The notes under the pieces are model-generated. The model was not told the DNA's origin. It saw nothing but the letters and a program-made list of their open reading frames with translations, and did no database searches. A DNA stretch of 64,000 bases from Thalassobium sp. R2A62 (lineage in GTDB: Bacteria; Pseudomonadota; Alphaproteobacteria; Rhodobacterales; Rhodobacteraceae). Shown here in pieces: positions 8,402 to 17,507 of this stretch (the stretch's first letter is position 1; each line of letters begins with the position of its first letter). The stretch is taken from contig NZ_GG697169.2 of assembly GCF_000161835.1 (NCBI RefSeq), forward strand, positions 1,908,418 through 1,972,417, read 5' to 3'. The translations under genes were made by a program, and so were the position numbers.

Positions 8402-9942
8402 TGCATTGGATCATTCTCCCCGTCGTGCTGCCTGCCTTTCTTGCACCGTTTATCGTGCTGGCCGCGCGCTATCACATCGGCATCCAGCGGGTGATCTCGA
8501 TTGTGGGTATCCTGTCTTTGATCGCGATTTCTGCGGGTCTAGCGTGGCAAGCCTCTGATGGCACTGTCACACTCTACCAACTGGGTGATTGGGCGGCTCC
8601 CTTTGGCATTGCGCTGGTCGCGGACCGACTGTCGACAATGATGGTCCTGCTCACGTCGGTTCTGGCATTCTTTGTCATGCTCTATTCAATTGGGTCCAAC
8701 TGGGACCAACGTGGGCGTCATTTCCATGCGCTGTTCCAGTTCCAGCTTATGGGGATCATGGGCGCGTTTCTCACAGGTGACCTGTTCAACCTCTTTGTCT
8801 TCTTCGAGGTTTTGCTGATCGCGTCTTATGGCCTGATGATCCATTCGGGCGGCAACCCGCGCCTGCATGCGGGTGTGCAATACGTCCTGTTCAACCTGCT
8901 TGGCTCGACACTGTTTCTGTTTGCTCTCGGCGCCATCTATGCGGAAACAGGCACGCTCAATATGGCGGACCTTGCGCAACGTGTGACCCTAATTGACCCC
9001 GCAGCCACCGTTGGCATTCGCATCGCCGCCGTTTTGTTGCTGATGGTCTTTGCGATCAAGGCCGCAGTGGTCCCACTGCATTTCTGGCTACCGTCCAGCT
9101 ACGCTGAAGCGCCAGCACCCGTGGCCGCGCTGTTTGCCATCATGACCAAGGTTGGCGCCTACGCGATCATCCGCGTCTATACGATGATCTTCCCACCCGA
9201 TCTGGCAGTAACCTCTGGGCTCTTTGGCGCATGGCTGTTGCCCGCTGCATTGATCTCGCTCGCCCTTGGAATGATCGGTTTACTCGCCGCAAAACGGCTA
9301 GACCGTCTGGTGGCATTTTCCGTCATCGGATCGATGGGCATGGTTATGGTGGCAATCTCGCTCTTTAGCCCAGCGGGCATCACCGCCGCGCTCTATTACA
9401 TCGTCCACTCGACATTGGCTGCCGCGGCGCTGTTCCTCATCACCGATTTGGTGCGGGCGGGTCGATCCAATCTCGACATCACAGCACAGTCACCGATTGC
9501 GGGTGCCGTCCCGACGGCCGCTTTGTACTTTGTTGCCGCGATCGCGATGGCGGGCCTACCCCCACTGTCAGGATTTGTCGGCAAACTTTTGATCCTGAAT
9601 GCAGGGTTCGAAACGACAACCATGGCATGGATTTGGTCCGTCGTTTTGATCTCTAGCTTGATCAGTGTCGTAGGTTTTGCGCGTGCAGGCAGCACCATCT
9701 TTTGGAAGGCGGCGAGCGTACCCCATCCAGAAGACCACACGCCCGCCGAACCGCCCAGCATCATGGCCTATTCGGCAGTTGGAGGCCTGATCGTGCTGCT
9801 CATCGCACACACAGTCCTTGCGGGTCCGATGACCAACTACGCGAACAAGATGTCCACACAACTGTTCCAGCCAGACACCTATATCGAAACCGTCCTAGAC
9901 ACCCCCGGCAAACTGTCCGGCGCAGATGCAAAGGAGCACTGA
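8398..9942 (+). CDS. mrpD: Mrp Na+/H+ antiporter subunit D
   Basis: A protein of 514 residues, a polytopic antiporter subunit homologous to NuoM/NuoN. Visible landmarks are GDLFNLFVFFEVLLIASYG (with a conserved membrane Glu), KAAVVPLHFWLPSSYAEAP (conserved Lys and the helix break) and KRLDRLVAFSVIGSMGM. It works with MrpA as a proton/cation path. It overlaps mrpC by four bases and ends just before mrpE. Two adjacent ATGs (8398, 8401) could start it. Confidence 0.92.
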   Translation: MMHWIILPVVLPAFLAPFIVLAARYHIGIQRVISIVGILSLIAISAGLAWQASDGTVTLYQLGDWAAPFGIALVADRLSTMMVLLTSVLAFFVMLYSIGSNWDQRGRHFHALFQFQLMGIMGAFLTGDLFNLFVFFEVLLIASYGLMIHSGGNPRLHAGVQYVLFNLLGSTLFLFALGAIYAETGTLNMADLAQRVTLIDPAATVGIRIAAVLLLMVFAIKAAVVPLHFWLPSSYAEAPAPVAALFAIMTKVGAYAIIRVYTMIFPPDLAVTSGLFGAWLLPAALISLALGMIGLLAAKRLDRLVAFSVIGSMGMVMVAISLFSPAGITAALYYIVHSTLAAAALFLITDLVRAGRSNLDITAQSPIAGAVPTAALYFVAAIAMAGLPPLSGFVGKLLILNAGFETTTMAWIWSVVLISSLISVVGFARAGSTIFWKAASVPHPEDHTPAEPPSIMAYSAVGGLIVLLIAHTVLAGPMTNYANKMSTQLFQPDTYIETVLDTPGKLSGADAKEH

Positions 9943-9943
9943 G

Positions 9944-10444
9944 ATGAAACGCTTTATCCGCTCGATCTTGCCGCATCCCGCACTGACAGTCCTGCTTGCC
10001 GTTGTCTGGACCTTGCTCCAAAACCAAGTTTCGGCCGGTATGGTCGTCTTTGGCATCATCCTCGGGATAATCATTCCTTTGGGGACAGCCCGTTGGTGGC
10101 CGGATCGTCCTCAGTCGATACATCTGGGCCGGATGCTCAGCTATTGCATCATCGTGATGTGGGACATTCTGGTGGCAAATGTTCAGGTCGCTTGGATCGT
10201 TTTGACCAAATCCAATGATCGCATGCACCCGTGTTGGGTCGTGATCCCGCTGGATCTGAAATCCCCCGAGGCCATCAGCATTCTTGCAGGCACCATCACC
10301 CTGACACCCGGCACTGTTTCGGCGGACCTGTCAGATGACGGGCACAGCCTGCTAGTCCATGCGCTTGATGCCCAAGACGCAGATGCTGTGCGCGACGAGA
10401 TCAAGACCCGCTACGAAGCCCGCCTCAAGGAGATTTTCCTATGA
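9944..10444 (+). CDS. mrpE: Mrp Na+/H+ antiporter subunit E
   Basis: A protein of 166 residues with two to three membrane segments near the N-terminus, then a soluble part. The stretch ITLTPGTVSADLSDDGHSLL is the MrpE family signature, followed by an ALDAQDA segment. The start at 9944 follows AAGGAG by a suitable gap. The stop overlaps the mrpF start by four bases (ATGA). Confidence 0.9.
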   Translation: MKRFIRSILPHPALTVLLAVVWTLLQNQVSAGMVVFGIILGIIIPLGTARWWPDRPQSIHLGRMLSYCIIVMWDILVANVQVAWIVLTKSNDRMHPCWVVIPLDLKSPEAISILAGTITLTPGTVSADLSDDGHSLLVHALDAQDADAVRDEIKTRYEARLKEIFL

Positions 10445-10728
10445 CCCTGATCGCAAATCTCATGGGCGTTGCACTCGTGCTCGCTTTTGTCATTGTCGCA
10501 GTGTCCCAGATCATGGCGATGGTGCGCCTGTGGATCGGCCCGAACAGCGGTGACCGAATTCTTGCGCTCGATACAATGGTCATCAATGCAATCGGCTTGA
10601 TCATCCTGCTGGGCATCTACCAAGGCACCCGTATCTATTTCGAGGCCACGCTTATCATCGCGATGCTTGGCTTTGTCTCGACTGTGGCACTTGCACGATT
10701 TGTTTTGCGCGGGGATGTGATCGAATGA
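10441..10728 (+). CDS. mrpF: Mrp Na+/H+ antiporter subunit F
   Basis: A protein of 95 residues with three membrane helices. The stretch RLWIGPNSGDRILALDTM is the MrpF signature (G-P-x-x-x-D-R-x-x-A-x-D). It is a small structural subunit of the antiporter, required for complex stability in studied systems. It overlaps mrpE and mrpG by four bases on each side. Confidence 0.92.
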   Translation: MTLIANLMGVALVLAFVIVAVSQIMAMVRLWIGPNSGDRILALDTMVINAIGLIILLGIYQGTRIYFEATLIIAMLGFVSTVALARFVLRGDVIE

Positions 10729-11108
10729 GCATTCTCTTTAACGCCGCCGCCGTCATCTGCCTGTTCCTTGGAACGATCTTTATGTTGGTCGCAGCCATTG
10801 GCCTGATCAAATTGAACACGCCCATGGCGCGCGTCCACGCACCGACCAAGGCAGGAACCGTCGGCGTTGGCGCATTTCTGTTCGCGTCCATCCTTTCGTC
10901 CTTTGCGAATGGAAACGGATCTCTGAACGAACTGTTGATCATGGCGTTTCTCTTTGTAACAGCACCCGTCTCTGCCCACTTTATTGCCAAGGTGAACATC
11001 CACAAAGGTGCGTGCGTCACACCACCTGACCTCGACGGTGATGCACTGTGGTCAACGCTGAACGTGCCAGAAGAAGATCGCGACATTCAGGAACAAGCAG
11101 ACGTCTGA
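10725..11108 (+). CDS. mrpG: Mrp Na+/H+ antiporter subunit G
   Basis: A protein of 127 residues, the last of the operon. It has three hydrophobic segments, with GTIFMLVAAIGLIKLNTPMA and MARVHAPTKAGTVGVG matching the MrpG family (R-x-H-x-x-T-K). The C-terminal tail of about 35 residues is acidic and soluble. No clear terminator hairpin is visible directly downstream. Confidence 0.92.
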   Translation: MSILFNAAAVICLFLGTIFMLVAAIGLIKLNTPMARVHAPTKAGTVGVGAFLFASILSSFANGNGSLNELLIMAFLFVTAPVSAHFIAKVNIHKGACVTPPDLDGDALWSTLNVPEEDRDIQEQADV

Positions 11109-11192
11109 TCCTGATGGTTGCAGCGGTTCCTACGAACTGTGCGATATCCCAGTTGGGCTAAAAGAATTCACCGTTGATCGTGTCCCGTCTAT

Positions 11193-11211
11193 CCAATGAC
11201 ATCGATTGGAC
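11193..11211. promoter_or_regulatory. Inverted repeat upstream of the reductive dehalogenase gene
   Basis: TCCAAT-N7-ATTGGA is a perfect 6+6 base inverted repeat in the 225-base gap between mrpG and the dehalogenase gene, about 123 bases before the ATG. It is a candidate operator. No regulator gene lies beside it, and its role is inference only. Confidence 0.35.
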
Positions 11212-11333
11212 CTAGGCATTTGAAAATGCCATCATGCGCTACAATGAAGGGTGCGAAGGTTCGAAACAGCCAAACCGCTTGCGCCTTGCCGATGAATGCT
11301 GTCCGTTAGGCAAACAGCATTGCAGGCCCGAAT

Positions 11334-14300
11334 ATGAAGCTCTTTTCCACAAAGTCTCGCCGACCTCATTTGGGGCCGTATCCACTAGAACGGCTCGCCC
11401 GCGTGCACACAGCGGGTGGCGCAAGCGCGCTGCCGCCAGAAACACCTCTGTCGTTTGACCGACAAGATGACCCCAACAGCATCGTCAATGCGATGCGCGA
11501 TCATCAGGCAATGATGGATGCAATCCGGGTGGGACGCACAAACCCCAACCCAGCCACGATCCCGCACGATCCAACAGATCGGGCACACCACCTCAAGGCG
11601 TTTGGCTATTTCACAGATGCCTCAATGGCGGGTATCGGCACGATCCCAGACACAGCCCGCCTAGACGCGCCCACCGTCAACGCGGACGTGTCGCGCCTGA
11701 TCCATGATCTCAAGACACGGCAGACGAAATCTCTGGCGGCTGGGATGGATATCATCATGGCCGAACTGGCCGAGGGCGCCGACACAGATCACGGCCCAAT
11801 CGACACGCACACCCATACTCTGGTGTTTTTGCACGAACACCACCGCGACCCGCGCAAAGACGAACCCGGCACCGATTGGATCCAAAACGCCCAAGCCCAC
11901 CGCGCCGCCATCCTCGGCACAGAGAGCGCCGTGGTCATCGCCAACTACATCCGCCTCTTGGGCTTTGATGCCCGCGCGCATACACCCACAGCCAGCGACG
12001 TCCATCTGGGCCAACTCGCGCTCGCCGCCGGTCTTGTCACCAACGAAGATGGTCAATTGGTCGCCCCCTATCTGGGGACAGGGTTTGGGCTGACGGCCAT
12101 CACGACCACACTGCCGCTCACCCCTGATCTGCCACTGCTGCCCATGGCTGACCAGCCTAGGCTTCGCGCCTTTGGTCCCGCTTGGTGGCTGGGGTATGGC
12201 ACCGACAAAAGCGCGCGAAATCGCGATCCTTACCGAACTCGCGACTACCGCATGGGGGCGCATCCGTTCGAAACCCTCAAGCGCAAGGACCAACCGACCA
12301 CCTATATCGACGAGCCGAATGTCCCGCGCGTTCCAAAGCGCGCCGACCTCTTTGCACGCGCGCAATTTGGCGACATGGGCGCCAAAGTGCAAAACGCAAC
12401 CAAGGGCGGCGCGCATATCCGCAAATCCGCCCCCGCCACGGCTCAACGTACGGCTCTGGGGGCGTTCACACTGCTTCAAGACGGGCCAACCGCTATTTAC
12501 GCACCACTGACCGATGCCCAGCGCAATGGTGCGAACCTGCGCGGTGCGAGCTACTTTTTAGGAGCCGATGCCGTCGGCCTGTCACGCTGTCCCGAATGGA
12601 CGTGGTACAGCCACGACGCACGCGGCGACGAGATCGACCCACCCCACGACCAAGCCGTCAGTATGATCATCGACCAAGGGTTCGAAACGACTGAGGGCAC
12701 ATCAGGCGATGATTGGATCAGCGTCAGCCAATCCATGCGCGCCTACCTTCGGTTTTCGCTGGTGGGTGGCGTGCTCGCGCGTCACATCCGCGATCTCGGC
12801 TACCCTGCCAAAGCACATAGCGTCATGGACGGCGAAGTGCTGCAACCGCCACTCTTGTTGCTTGCCGGACTGGGCGAAGTCAGCCGCATTGGCGAGGTTA
12901 TTCTCAATCCATTCCTTGGCCCGCGGCTCAAATCAGGTGCCGTGACAACGACCATGCCGATGGACCACGACAAACCCGTCGATTTTGGCCTTCAGAGCTT
13001 TTGTGAAAGCTGCAACAAATGTGCCCGCGAATGCCCATCAGGCGCGATCACGGCAGGCCCCAAGTTGATGTTCAACGGCTACGAGATTTGGAAATCAGAC
13101 AGCCAGAAATGTGCGACCTACAGGATCACCAATTTGGGCGGCTCCATGTGCGGCCGCTGCATGAAAACCTGCCCTTGGAACCTCGAGGGTTTGTTCGCCG
13201 AACGCCCGTTTCGTTGGGCAGCAATGACACTGCCCAAGGCGGCACCTGCCTTGGCACGGCTCGACGACATGTTGGGCAACGGCGAAATCAATCCGGTCAA
13301 GACATGGTGGTGGGATCTGGAACTGAACGAGACCGGTGGATACGGCGTGCCGAACCTGACCCCCAACGCCCGTCCGCTGCAAAGGGACCTCGACCTGAAA
13401 TACGAGGATCAGACTTTGGCAGTCTATCCCGCCCCCCTAGCGGCTCACCCTTATCCCTATCCCGACCCCATGGACCGCGAGGCTGGGATCGAAGCCTATC
13501 AGGCGATGATCACCGCCGAGGAATACCGCGAGCGTTCGGCTGCTGGGGATGACAGCCACATGCACCGTACGGCCCCCGCGGCGGACGCACCCGTTGTACA
13601 GGTGATTGTCGATCGTGTGACGCAAATGACGCCCGACCTTGCCCACTACCGATTGGTATCCGCAACAGACGCGCCATTGCCACCTTGGACCGCGGGCGGG
13701 CATTTGGATGTGGTTGTGACACCTGATTTGTTGCGCCAGTATTCTCTGTGTGGCGATCCTGCAGATCGGTCATGCTACGAAATTGCCGTGCTGCGTGAAC
13801 CAGAGGGGCGTGGTGGCTCGCAAATGTTGCACCGCCTGTTCACACAAGGGCGCAGGCTCTTTGTCTCGAAACCCATCAACCATTTCGAACTGGTCCAAGA
13901 CGCGCCCCACAGCCTGTTGATGGGTGGCGGCATCGGCATCACACCAATGATCGCCTTTGCACATCGTTTACACGCGCTTGGTCGTCCCTTTGATCTGCAT
14001 TATTCCGTGCGCAGTCGTAGCACAGCTGGATTTATCTTTGCGCTCGGACAGGTCCCTTGGCGCGACAACGTCCACCTCTATATCAGCGACGAAGGGACCC
14101 GAGCCGATCTCGATGCGATCATGACAAACCTGCCTGCCTCTGCGCATCTCTACACCTGTGGACCAGAGGCCTATATGGCCGCCACGCTCGACGCAGGCAG
14201 CCGGAATGGGTTCGATGACGACAACCTGCATGCCGAGTATTTCTCGGCTCCTGAGACACCTGACCACGTGAACACACCCTTCACCTTGCGGCTCAAAGAC

Positions 14301-14537
14301 GGCCGAGAGTTTGAGGTCGCACCTGACGCGACTGCAGCCGATACGCTCAATGACAACGGTATCTCTGTCGACGTGAAATGCTCGGATGGGATTTGCGGGG
14401 TTTGCAAATGTGCGTTGGTTTCTGGCGACGTCGAACACCGCGACTTTGTCCTGTCCAAAGCGCAGCGTGAGACAAACATTATCCTGTGCCAATCTCGTGC
14501 CAGCCAATCCAGCGGCATCATAGAAATTGATCTCTAG
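11334..14537 (+). CDS. Self-sufficient reductive dehalogenase (RdhA fused to PDR-type reductase)
   Basis: A protein of 1067 residues in two parts. Residues 1 to about 740 resemble cytoplasmic RdhA dehalogenases. They end in two [4Fe-4S] motifs: C557xxC560xxC563xxxC567P, and C593 with C606xxC609xxxC613P. Residues about 750-1067 resemble phthalate-dioxygenase reductase/VanB: flavin motif RQYSL (about 801-805), NAD motif GGGIGITP (about 863-870) and a C-terminal plant-type [2Fe-2S] site (C1021, C1024 and C1052, with C1016 as the first ligand). There is no twin-arginine signal and no RdhB anchor gene, as in the catabolic, oxygen-tolerant BhbA type that debrominates aromatics with NAD(P)H and cobalamin. 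It stands alone between mrp and cioAB; the start was taken from the first in-frame ATG. Confidence 0.85.
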   Translation: MKLFSTKSRRPHLGPYPLERLARVHTAGGASALPPETPLSFDRQDDPNSIVNAMRDHQAMMDAIRVGRTNPNPATIPHDPTDRAHHLKAFGYFTDASMAGIGTIPDTARLDAPTVNADVSRLIHDLKTRQTKSLAAGMDIIMAELAEGADTDHGPIDTHTHTLVFLHEHHRDPRKDEPGTDWIQNAQAHRAAILGTESAVVIANYIRLLGFDARAHTPTASDVHLGQLALAAGLVTNEDGQLVAPYLGTGFGLTAITTTLPLTPDLPLLPMADQPRLRAFGPAWWLGYGTDKSARNRDPYRTRDYRMGAHPFETLKRKDQPTTYIDEPNVPRVPKRADLFARAQFGDMGAKVQNATKGGAHIRKSAPATAQRTALGAFTLLQDGPTAIYAPLTDAQRNGANLRGASYFLGADAVGLSRCPEWTWYSHDARGDEIDPPHDQAVSMIIDQGFETTEGTSGDDWISVSQSMRAYLRFSLVGGVLARHIRDLGYPAKAHSVMDGEVLQPPLLLLAGLGEVSRIGEVILNPFLGPRLKSGAVTTTMPMDHDKPVDFGLQSFCESCNKCARECPSGAITAGPKLMFNGYEIWKSDSQKCATYRITNLGGSMCGRCMKTCPWNLEGLFAERPFRWAAMTLPKAAPALARLDDMLGNGEINPVKTWWWDLELNETGGYGVPNLTPNARPLQRDLDLKYEDQTLAVYPAPLAAHPYPYPDPMDREAGIEAYQAMITAEEYRERSAAGDDSHMHRTAPAADAPVVQVIVDRVTQMTPDLAHYRLVSATDAPLPPWTAGGHLDVVVTPDLLRQYSLCGDPADRSCYEIAVLREPEGRGGSQMLHRLFTQGRRLFVSKPINHFELVQDAPHSLLMGGGIGITPMIAFAHRLHALGRPFDLHYSVRSRSTAGFIFALGQVPWRDNVHLYISDEGTRADLDAIMTNLPASAHLYTCGPEAYMAATLDAGSRNGFDDDNLHAEYFSAPETPDHVNTPFTLRLKDGREFEVAPDATAADTLNDNGISVDVKCSDGICGVCKCALVSGDVEHRDFVLSKAQRETNIILCQSRASQSSGIIEIDL

Positions 14538-14728
14538 ACCCTCACGAACACCGTTCTGTCGACAGACCCAAATCCTGTGAGACGCCATCAATCACGACGG
14601 CTGAAACGGCGAAATAGCACGTTCATTTCTGCACTGCGGCATGCCGCCACACTCGCCCTGTTTTCCTTGCTTACATAGGGTTCGAGCATAGATGTGTTGT
14701 AACCAGAAATCTCATATGGAACGTCCAA

Positions 14729-16141
14729 ATGTTTGAAGGTTTTTCTGCAGAAGTCCTCGCGCGCTTTCAGTTTGCATTCACTGTTTCTTTCCACATCATC
14801 TTTCCTGCGTTCTCGATCGGGTTGGCCAGCTTTCTCGCCGTCTTGAACGCGCTGTATTTGGGCACGCGCGATGAAACCTACCTGACGCTCTTCAACTACT
14901 GGAAGAAGATCTTTGCCGTGGCATTTGGCATGGGTGTCGTGTCGGGCATTGTGATGTCCTACCAGTTTGGAACAAACTGGTCAGTTTTCTCGGATCGCGC
15001 CGGACCTGTGATTGGCCCGCTTATGGCCTACGAAGTCCTCAGCGCCTTTTTCCTTGAGGCAGGCTTTTTGGGGATCATGTTATTTGGTCGCGACCGCGTG
15101 GGCGAAAAACTCCATATGTTTGCAACGGCCATGGTCGCGTTTGGCACACTCATGTCTGCGACTTGGATCTTGTCAGTGAACTCTTGGATGCAGACCCCAG
15201 CAGGGTTTTCCATCAATGACGCGGGCCAATTCGTGCCCGAAGATTGGTGGGCCATCGTGTTCAACCCATCCTTTCCCTATCGGCTGGTTCACATGGTGCT
15301 CGCGGCCTTCCTGACCACTGCCTTTGTTGTGGCGGCGGTCGGTGCCTATCACCTGCTGCGCGACCATAGGAATGCCTGCGCAAGACGCATGTTCTCAATG
15401 GCGATGTGGATGGCTGTCATCGTCACGCCGCTTCAAATCTATGCGGGTGACTTGCACGGCCTGAACACGCTGAAATACCAGCCCGCCAAAGTTATGGCGA
15501 TGGAAGGTCACTATCATAGCTATCCAGACGGTGCGCCGCTGATCCTCTTTGGCATCCCCAATCCCGAGGAAAAGCGGATCGATTATAAGATCGAAATCCC
15601 CAAGCTGTCGTCGTTGATCCTCAAGCATGGCCTCAACGCGCCTTTGGATGGTCTGGATACCATCCCAGACGAAGATGAGCCACCCGTGGCCATCGTATTC
15701 TGGTCGTTCCGCATTATGATCGCGATTGGCTTTGCGATGCTGGGCGTTGGTCTGCTGTCGTTGGTGCTCCGCATACGTGGCCGGCTCTATGAAACACGGA
15801 TCTTTCACCGCATTACGATGCTGATGGGACCGACCGGATTTATCGCCGTGCTCGCCGGATGGGTCACCACCGAGGTGGGGCGCCAACCCTTTACTGTCTA
15901 CGGGCTGATGCGCACGTCTGACAGCCTTGCACCGGTCGAAGCCCCCGCCGTTGCCGCATCCTTGATCGCCTTTATCGTCGTCTACTTCTTTGTGTTCGGT
16001 GCAGGGACTTTCTACATCCTGCGGATGATGGGCAAGGAACCCAGCACGATCAAACTGGGTCTTGATGTGGGTCCGATCCGTTCGGCTGGCATCACACCAG
16101 CCCAACAAATGAAGCCCGACACCGTATCGGTTGGCGAATAA
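14729..16141 (+). CDS. cydA: Cytochrome bd-type ubiquinol oxidase subunit I (CioA type)
   Basis: A polytopic protein of 470 residues opening with LARFQFAFTVSFHIIFPAFS, which contains the heme b595 histidine region of CydA. It also shows GTNWSVFSDRAGPVIGPLMAYE and MSATWILSVNSWMQTPAGF. At 470 residues it is shorter than E. coli CydA, in line with the short-Q-loop, cyanide-insensitive Cio class. It oxidises quinol and reduces oxygen to water at high affinity. cydB follows 12 bases after the stop, with GGAGA before its start. Confidence 0.92.
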   Translation: MFEGFSAEVLARFQFAFTVSFHIIFPAFSIGLASFLAVLNALYLGTRDETYLTLFNYWKKIFAVAFGMGVVSGIVMSYQFGTNWSVFSDRAGPVIGPLMAYEVLSAFFLEAGFLGIMLFGRDRVGEKLHMFATAMVAFGTLMSATWILSVNSWMQTPAGFSINDAGQFVPEDWWAIVFNPSFPYRLVHMVLAAFLTTAFVVAAVGAYHLLRDHRNACARRMFSMAMWMAVIVTPLQIYAGDLHGLNTLKYQPAKVMAMEGHYHSYPDGAPLILFGIPNPEEKRIDYKIEIPKLSSLILKHGLNAPLDGLDTIPDEDEPPVAIVFWSFRIMIAIGFAMLGVGLLSLVLRIRGRLYETRIFHRITMLMGPTGFIAVLAGWVTTEVGRQPFTVYGLMRTSDSLAPVEAPAVAASLIAFIVVYFFVFGAGTFYILRMMGKEPSTIKLGLDVGPIRSAGITPAQQMKPDTVSVGE

Positions 16142-16153
16142 GGAGACGACAAC

Positions 16154-17158
16154 ATGATCTTTGACCTCGCATTTATCTGGGCCGGTATTATCGCCTTTGC
16201 TGTTTTGGTGTACGTCATCCTCGACGGTTTTGACCTAGGCGTCGGCATCCTGTTCCCGTTTGCCAAAACCGAATCCGACAAGGACGTCATGATGAACACT
16301 GTCGCCCCCGTTTGGGACGGCAACGAAACATGGCTGGTGCTCGGGGGTGGTGGCCTCTTTGCCGTGTTCCCGCTGGCCTATGCCGTGATCATGCCTGCCC
16401 TCTATCTGCCGATCATCCTGATGCTCTTGGCGTTGGTGTTTCGCGGCGTGGCCTTTGAATACCGCTGGCGCACACAGCGGTGGAAAGGCGTCTGGGACAT
16501 GGCGTTCTTTGGTGGCTCAACACTGGCCGCTTTTACCCAAGGCATCGCTCTGGGCGCATTGGTCCAAGGCATCGAGATCACAGGCCGCGCCTATTCAGGC
16601 GGATGGTGGGACTGGTTCACACCGTTCTCTGTTCTGACAGGTGTGGCGGTCGTGATCGGTTATGCGCTCTTGGGGGCGACATGGTTGGTGATGAAAACCA
16701 AGAATGACCTGAATGTCCAAATGCGCGCCTTTGCCAAACCACTGGCGGTCGCCACTGTGGTTTGTGTTGGCCTCGTGAGCGTCCTGACCCCGTTCCAAGA
16801 CCCCGTATATTTCGAACGCTGGTTCACCATGCCCGGCGTGTTCTACACATCAGCAGTGCCAACTCTGGTTCTGGTGCTCAACTACACCCTGTTCAAAGGT
16901 CTGTATTCGGGCCGTGAAATTTCGCCCTTCTTGTCGGCCCTGTCACTGTTTGTGGTCAGCTTTGTCGGCATTGGCATCAGCTTTTACCCCCATATCGTCC
17001 CACCGGATCTCACGATCTGGCAGGCTGCCGCACCAGATAGCAGCCTCGCGTTTGCTCTGGTTGGAACTGTGGTCTTGGTGCCGGTGATCCTAGGCTACAC
17101 CGCCTACGCCTACTGGGTGTTCCGCGGCAAAGTTGACCCAGAGGATGGGTACCACTGA
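16154..17158 (+). CDS. cydB: Cytochrome bd-type ubiquinol oxidase subunit II (CioB type)
   Basis: A polytopic protein of 334 residues matching CydB/CioB. VLDGFDLGVGILFPF near the N-terminus and VAPVWDGNETWLVLGGGGLF (conserved W-D-G-N-E-T-W) are diagnostic. The length fits the Cio class, about 335 residues. It partners subunit I from the preceding gene. Its stop overlaps the start of a 34-codon gene (TGATG). Confidence 0.93.
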   Translation: MIFDLAFIWAGIIAFAVLVYVILDGFDLGVGILFPFAKTESDKDVMMNTVAPVWDGNETWLVLGGGGLFAVFPLAYAVIMPALYLPIILMLLALVFRGVAFEYRWRTQRWKGVWDMAFFGGSTLAAFTQGIALGALVQGIEITGRAYSGGWWDWFTPFSVLTGVAVVIGYALLGATWLVMKTKNDLNVQMRAFAKPLAVATVVCVGLVSVLTPFQDPVYFERWFTMPGVFYTSAVPTLVLVLNYTLFKGLYSGREISPFLSALSLFVVSFVGIGISFYPHIVPPDLTIWQAAAPDSSLAFALVGTVVLVPVILGYTAYAYWVFRGKVDPEDGYH

Positions 17159-17262
17159 TGAAAACTCTCAAACGCCTCGCATGGTTCGCTAGCATCTGGG
17201 TGGTCAGCATCACAGCCCTCGGGATCGTCGCCTACGCCATTCGCTGGGCCATCGTCCCCTAA
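17158..17262 (+). CDS. Small DUF2474-like accessory peptide of the bd oxidase
   Basis: A 34-residue single-span membrane peptide: a basic N-terminus (MKTLKRLAWF), about 20 hydrophobic residues, then AIRWAIVP. Its ATG shares one base with the cydB stop, so it is very probably translated with the oxidase. Position and shape match the DUF2474 peptides found after cioAB and the functional idea of CydX, a short subunit that stabilises the bd oxidase. The family call is from memory of these short sequences. A terminator follows six bases later. Confidence 0.7.
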   Translation: MKTLKRLAWFASIWVVSITALGIVAYAIRWAIVP

Positions 17263-17267
17263 AAACC

Positions 17268-17301
17268 AAAACGCGCCGCGGATGACCGCTGGCGCGTTTT
17301 T
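17268..17301 (+). terminator. Terminator of the cioAB operon
   Basis: AAAACGCGCC and GGCGCGTTTT form a ten-pair stem around a 13-base loop that can pair further (GCGG/CCGC). A run of five T ends the right arm. The A-rich left arm would let it work on the other strand too. Confidence 0.75.
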
Positions 17302-17376
17302 GATTTTCCAGTGCGAGAACAACGCAAAGCACAGCCAGATCAGGCCGCAGTCCGAGAACGTAAAAGTTGGGATAGG

Positions 17377-17453
<77 letters not shown>

Positions 17454-17507
17454 AACGACGCGCTAGGTAGGCCGTTCTGCCTATCCCGTCAACCCGCAAA
17501 TCAGCCG

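Noticed and set aside
11216-11244. TTGAAA ... TACAAT promoter-like pair before the dehalogenase gene
   Set aside because: The spacer is only 14 bases, too short for a standard sigma-70 promoter.
11661-12479. A 272-codon minus-strand frame inside the reductive dehalogenase gene
   Set aside because: Antisense to the dehalogenase core, no start signal and no recognisable domain.
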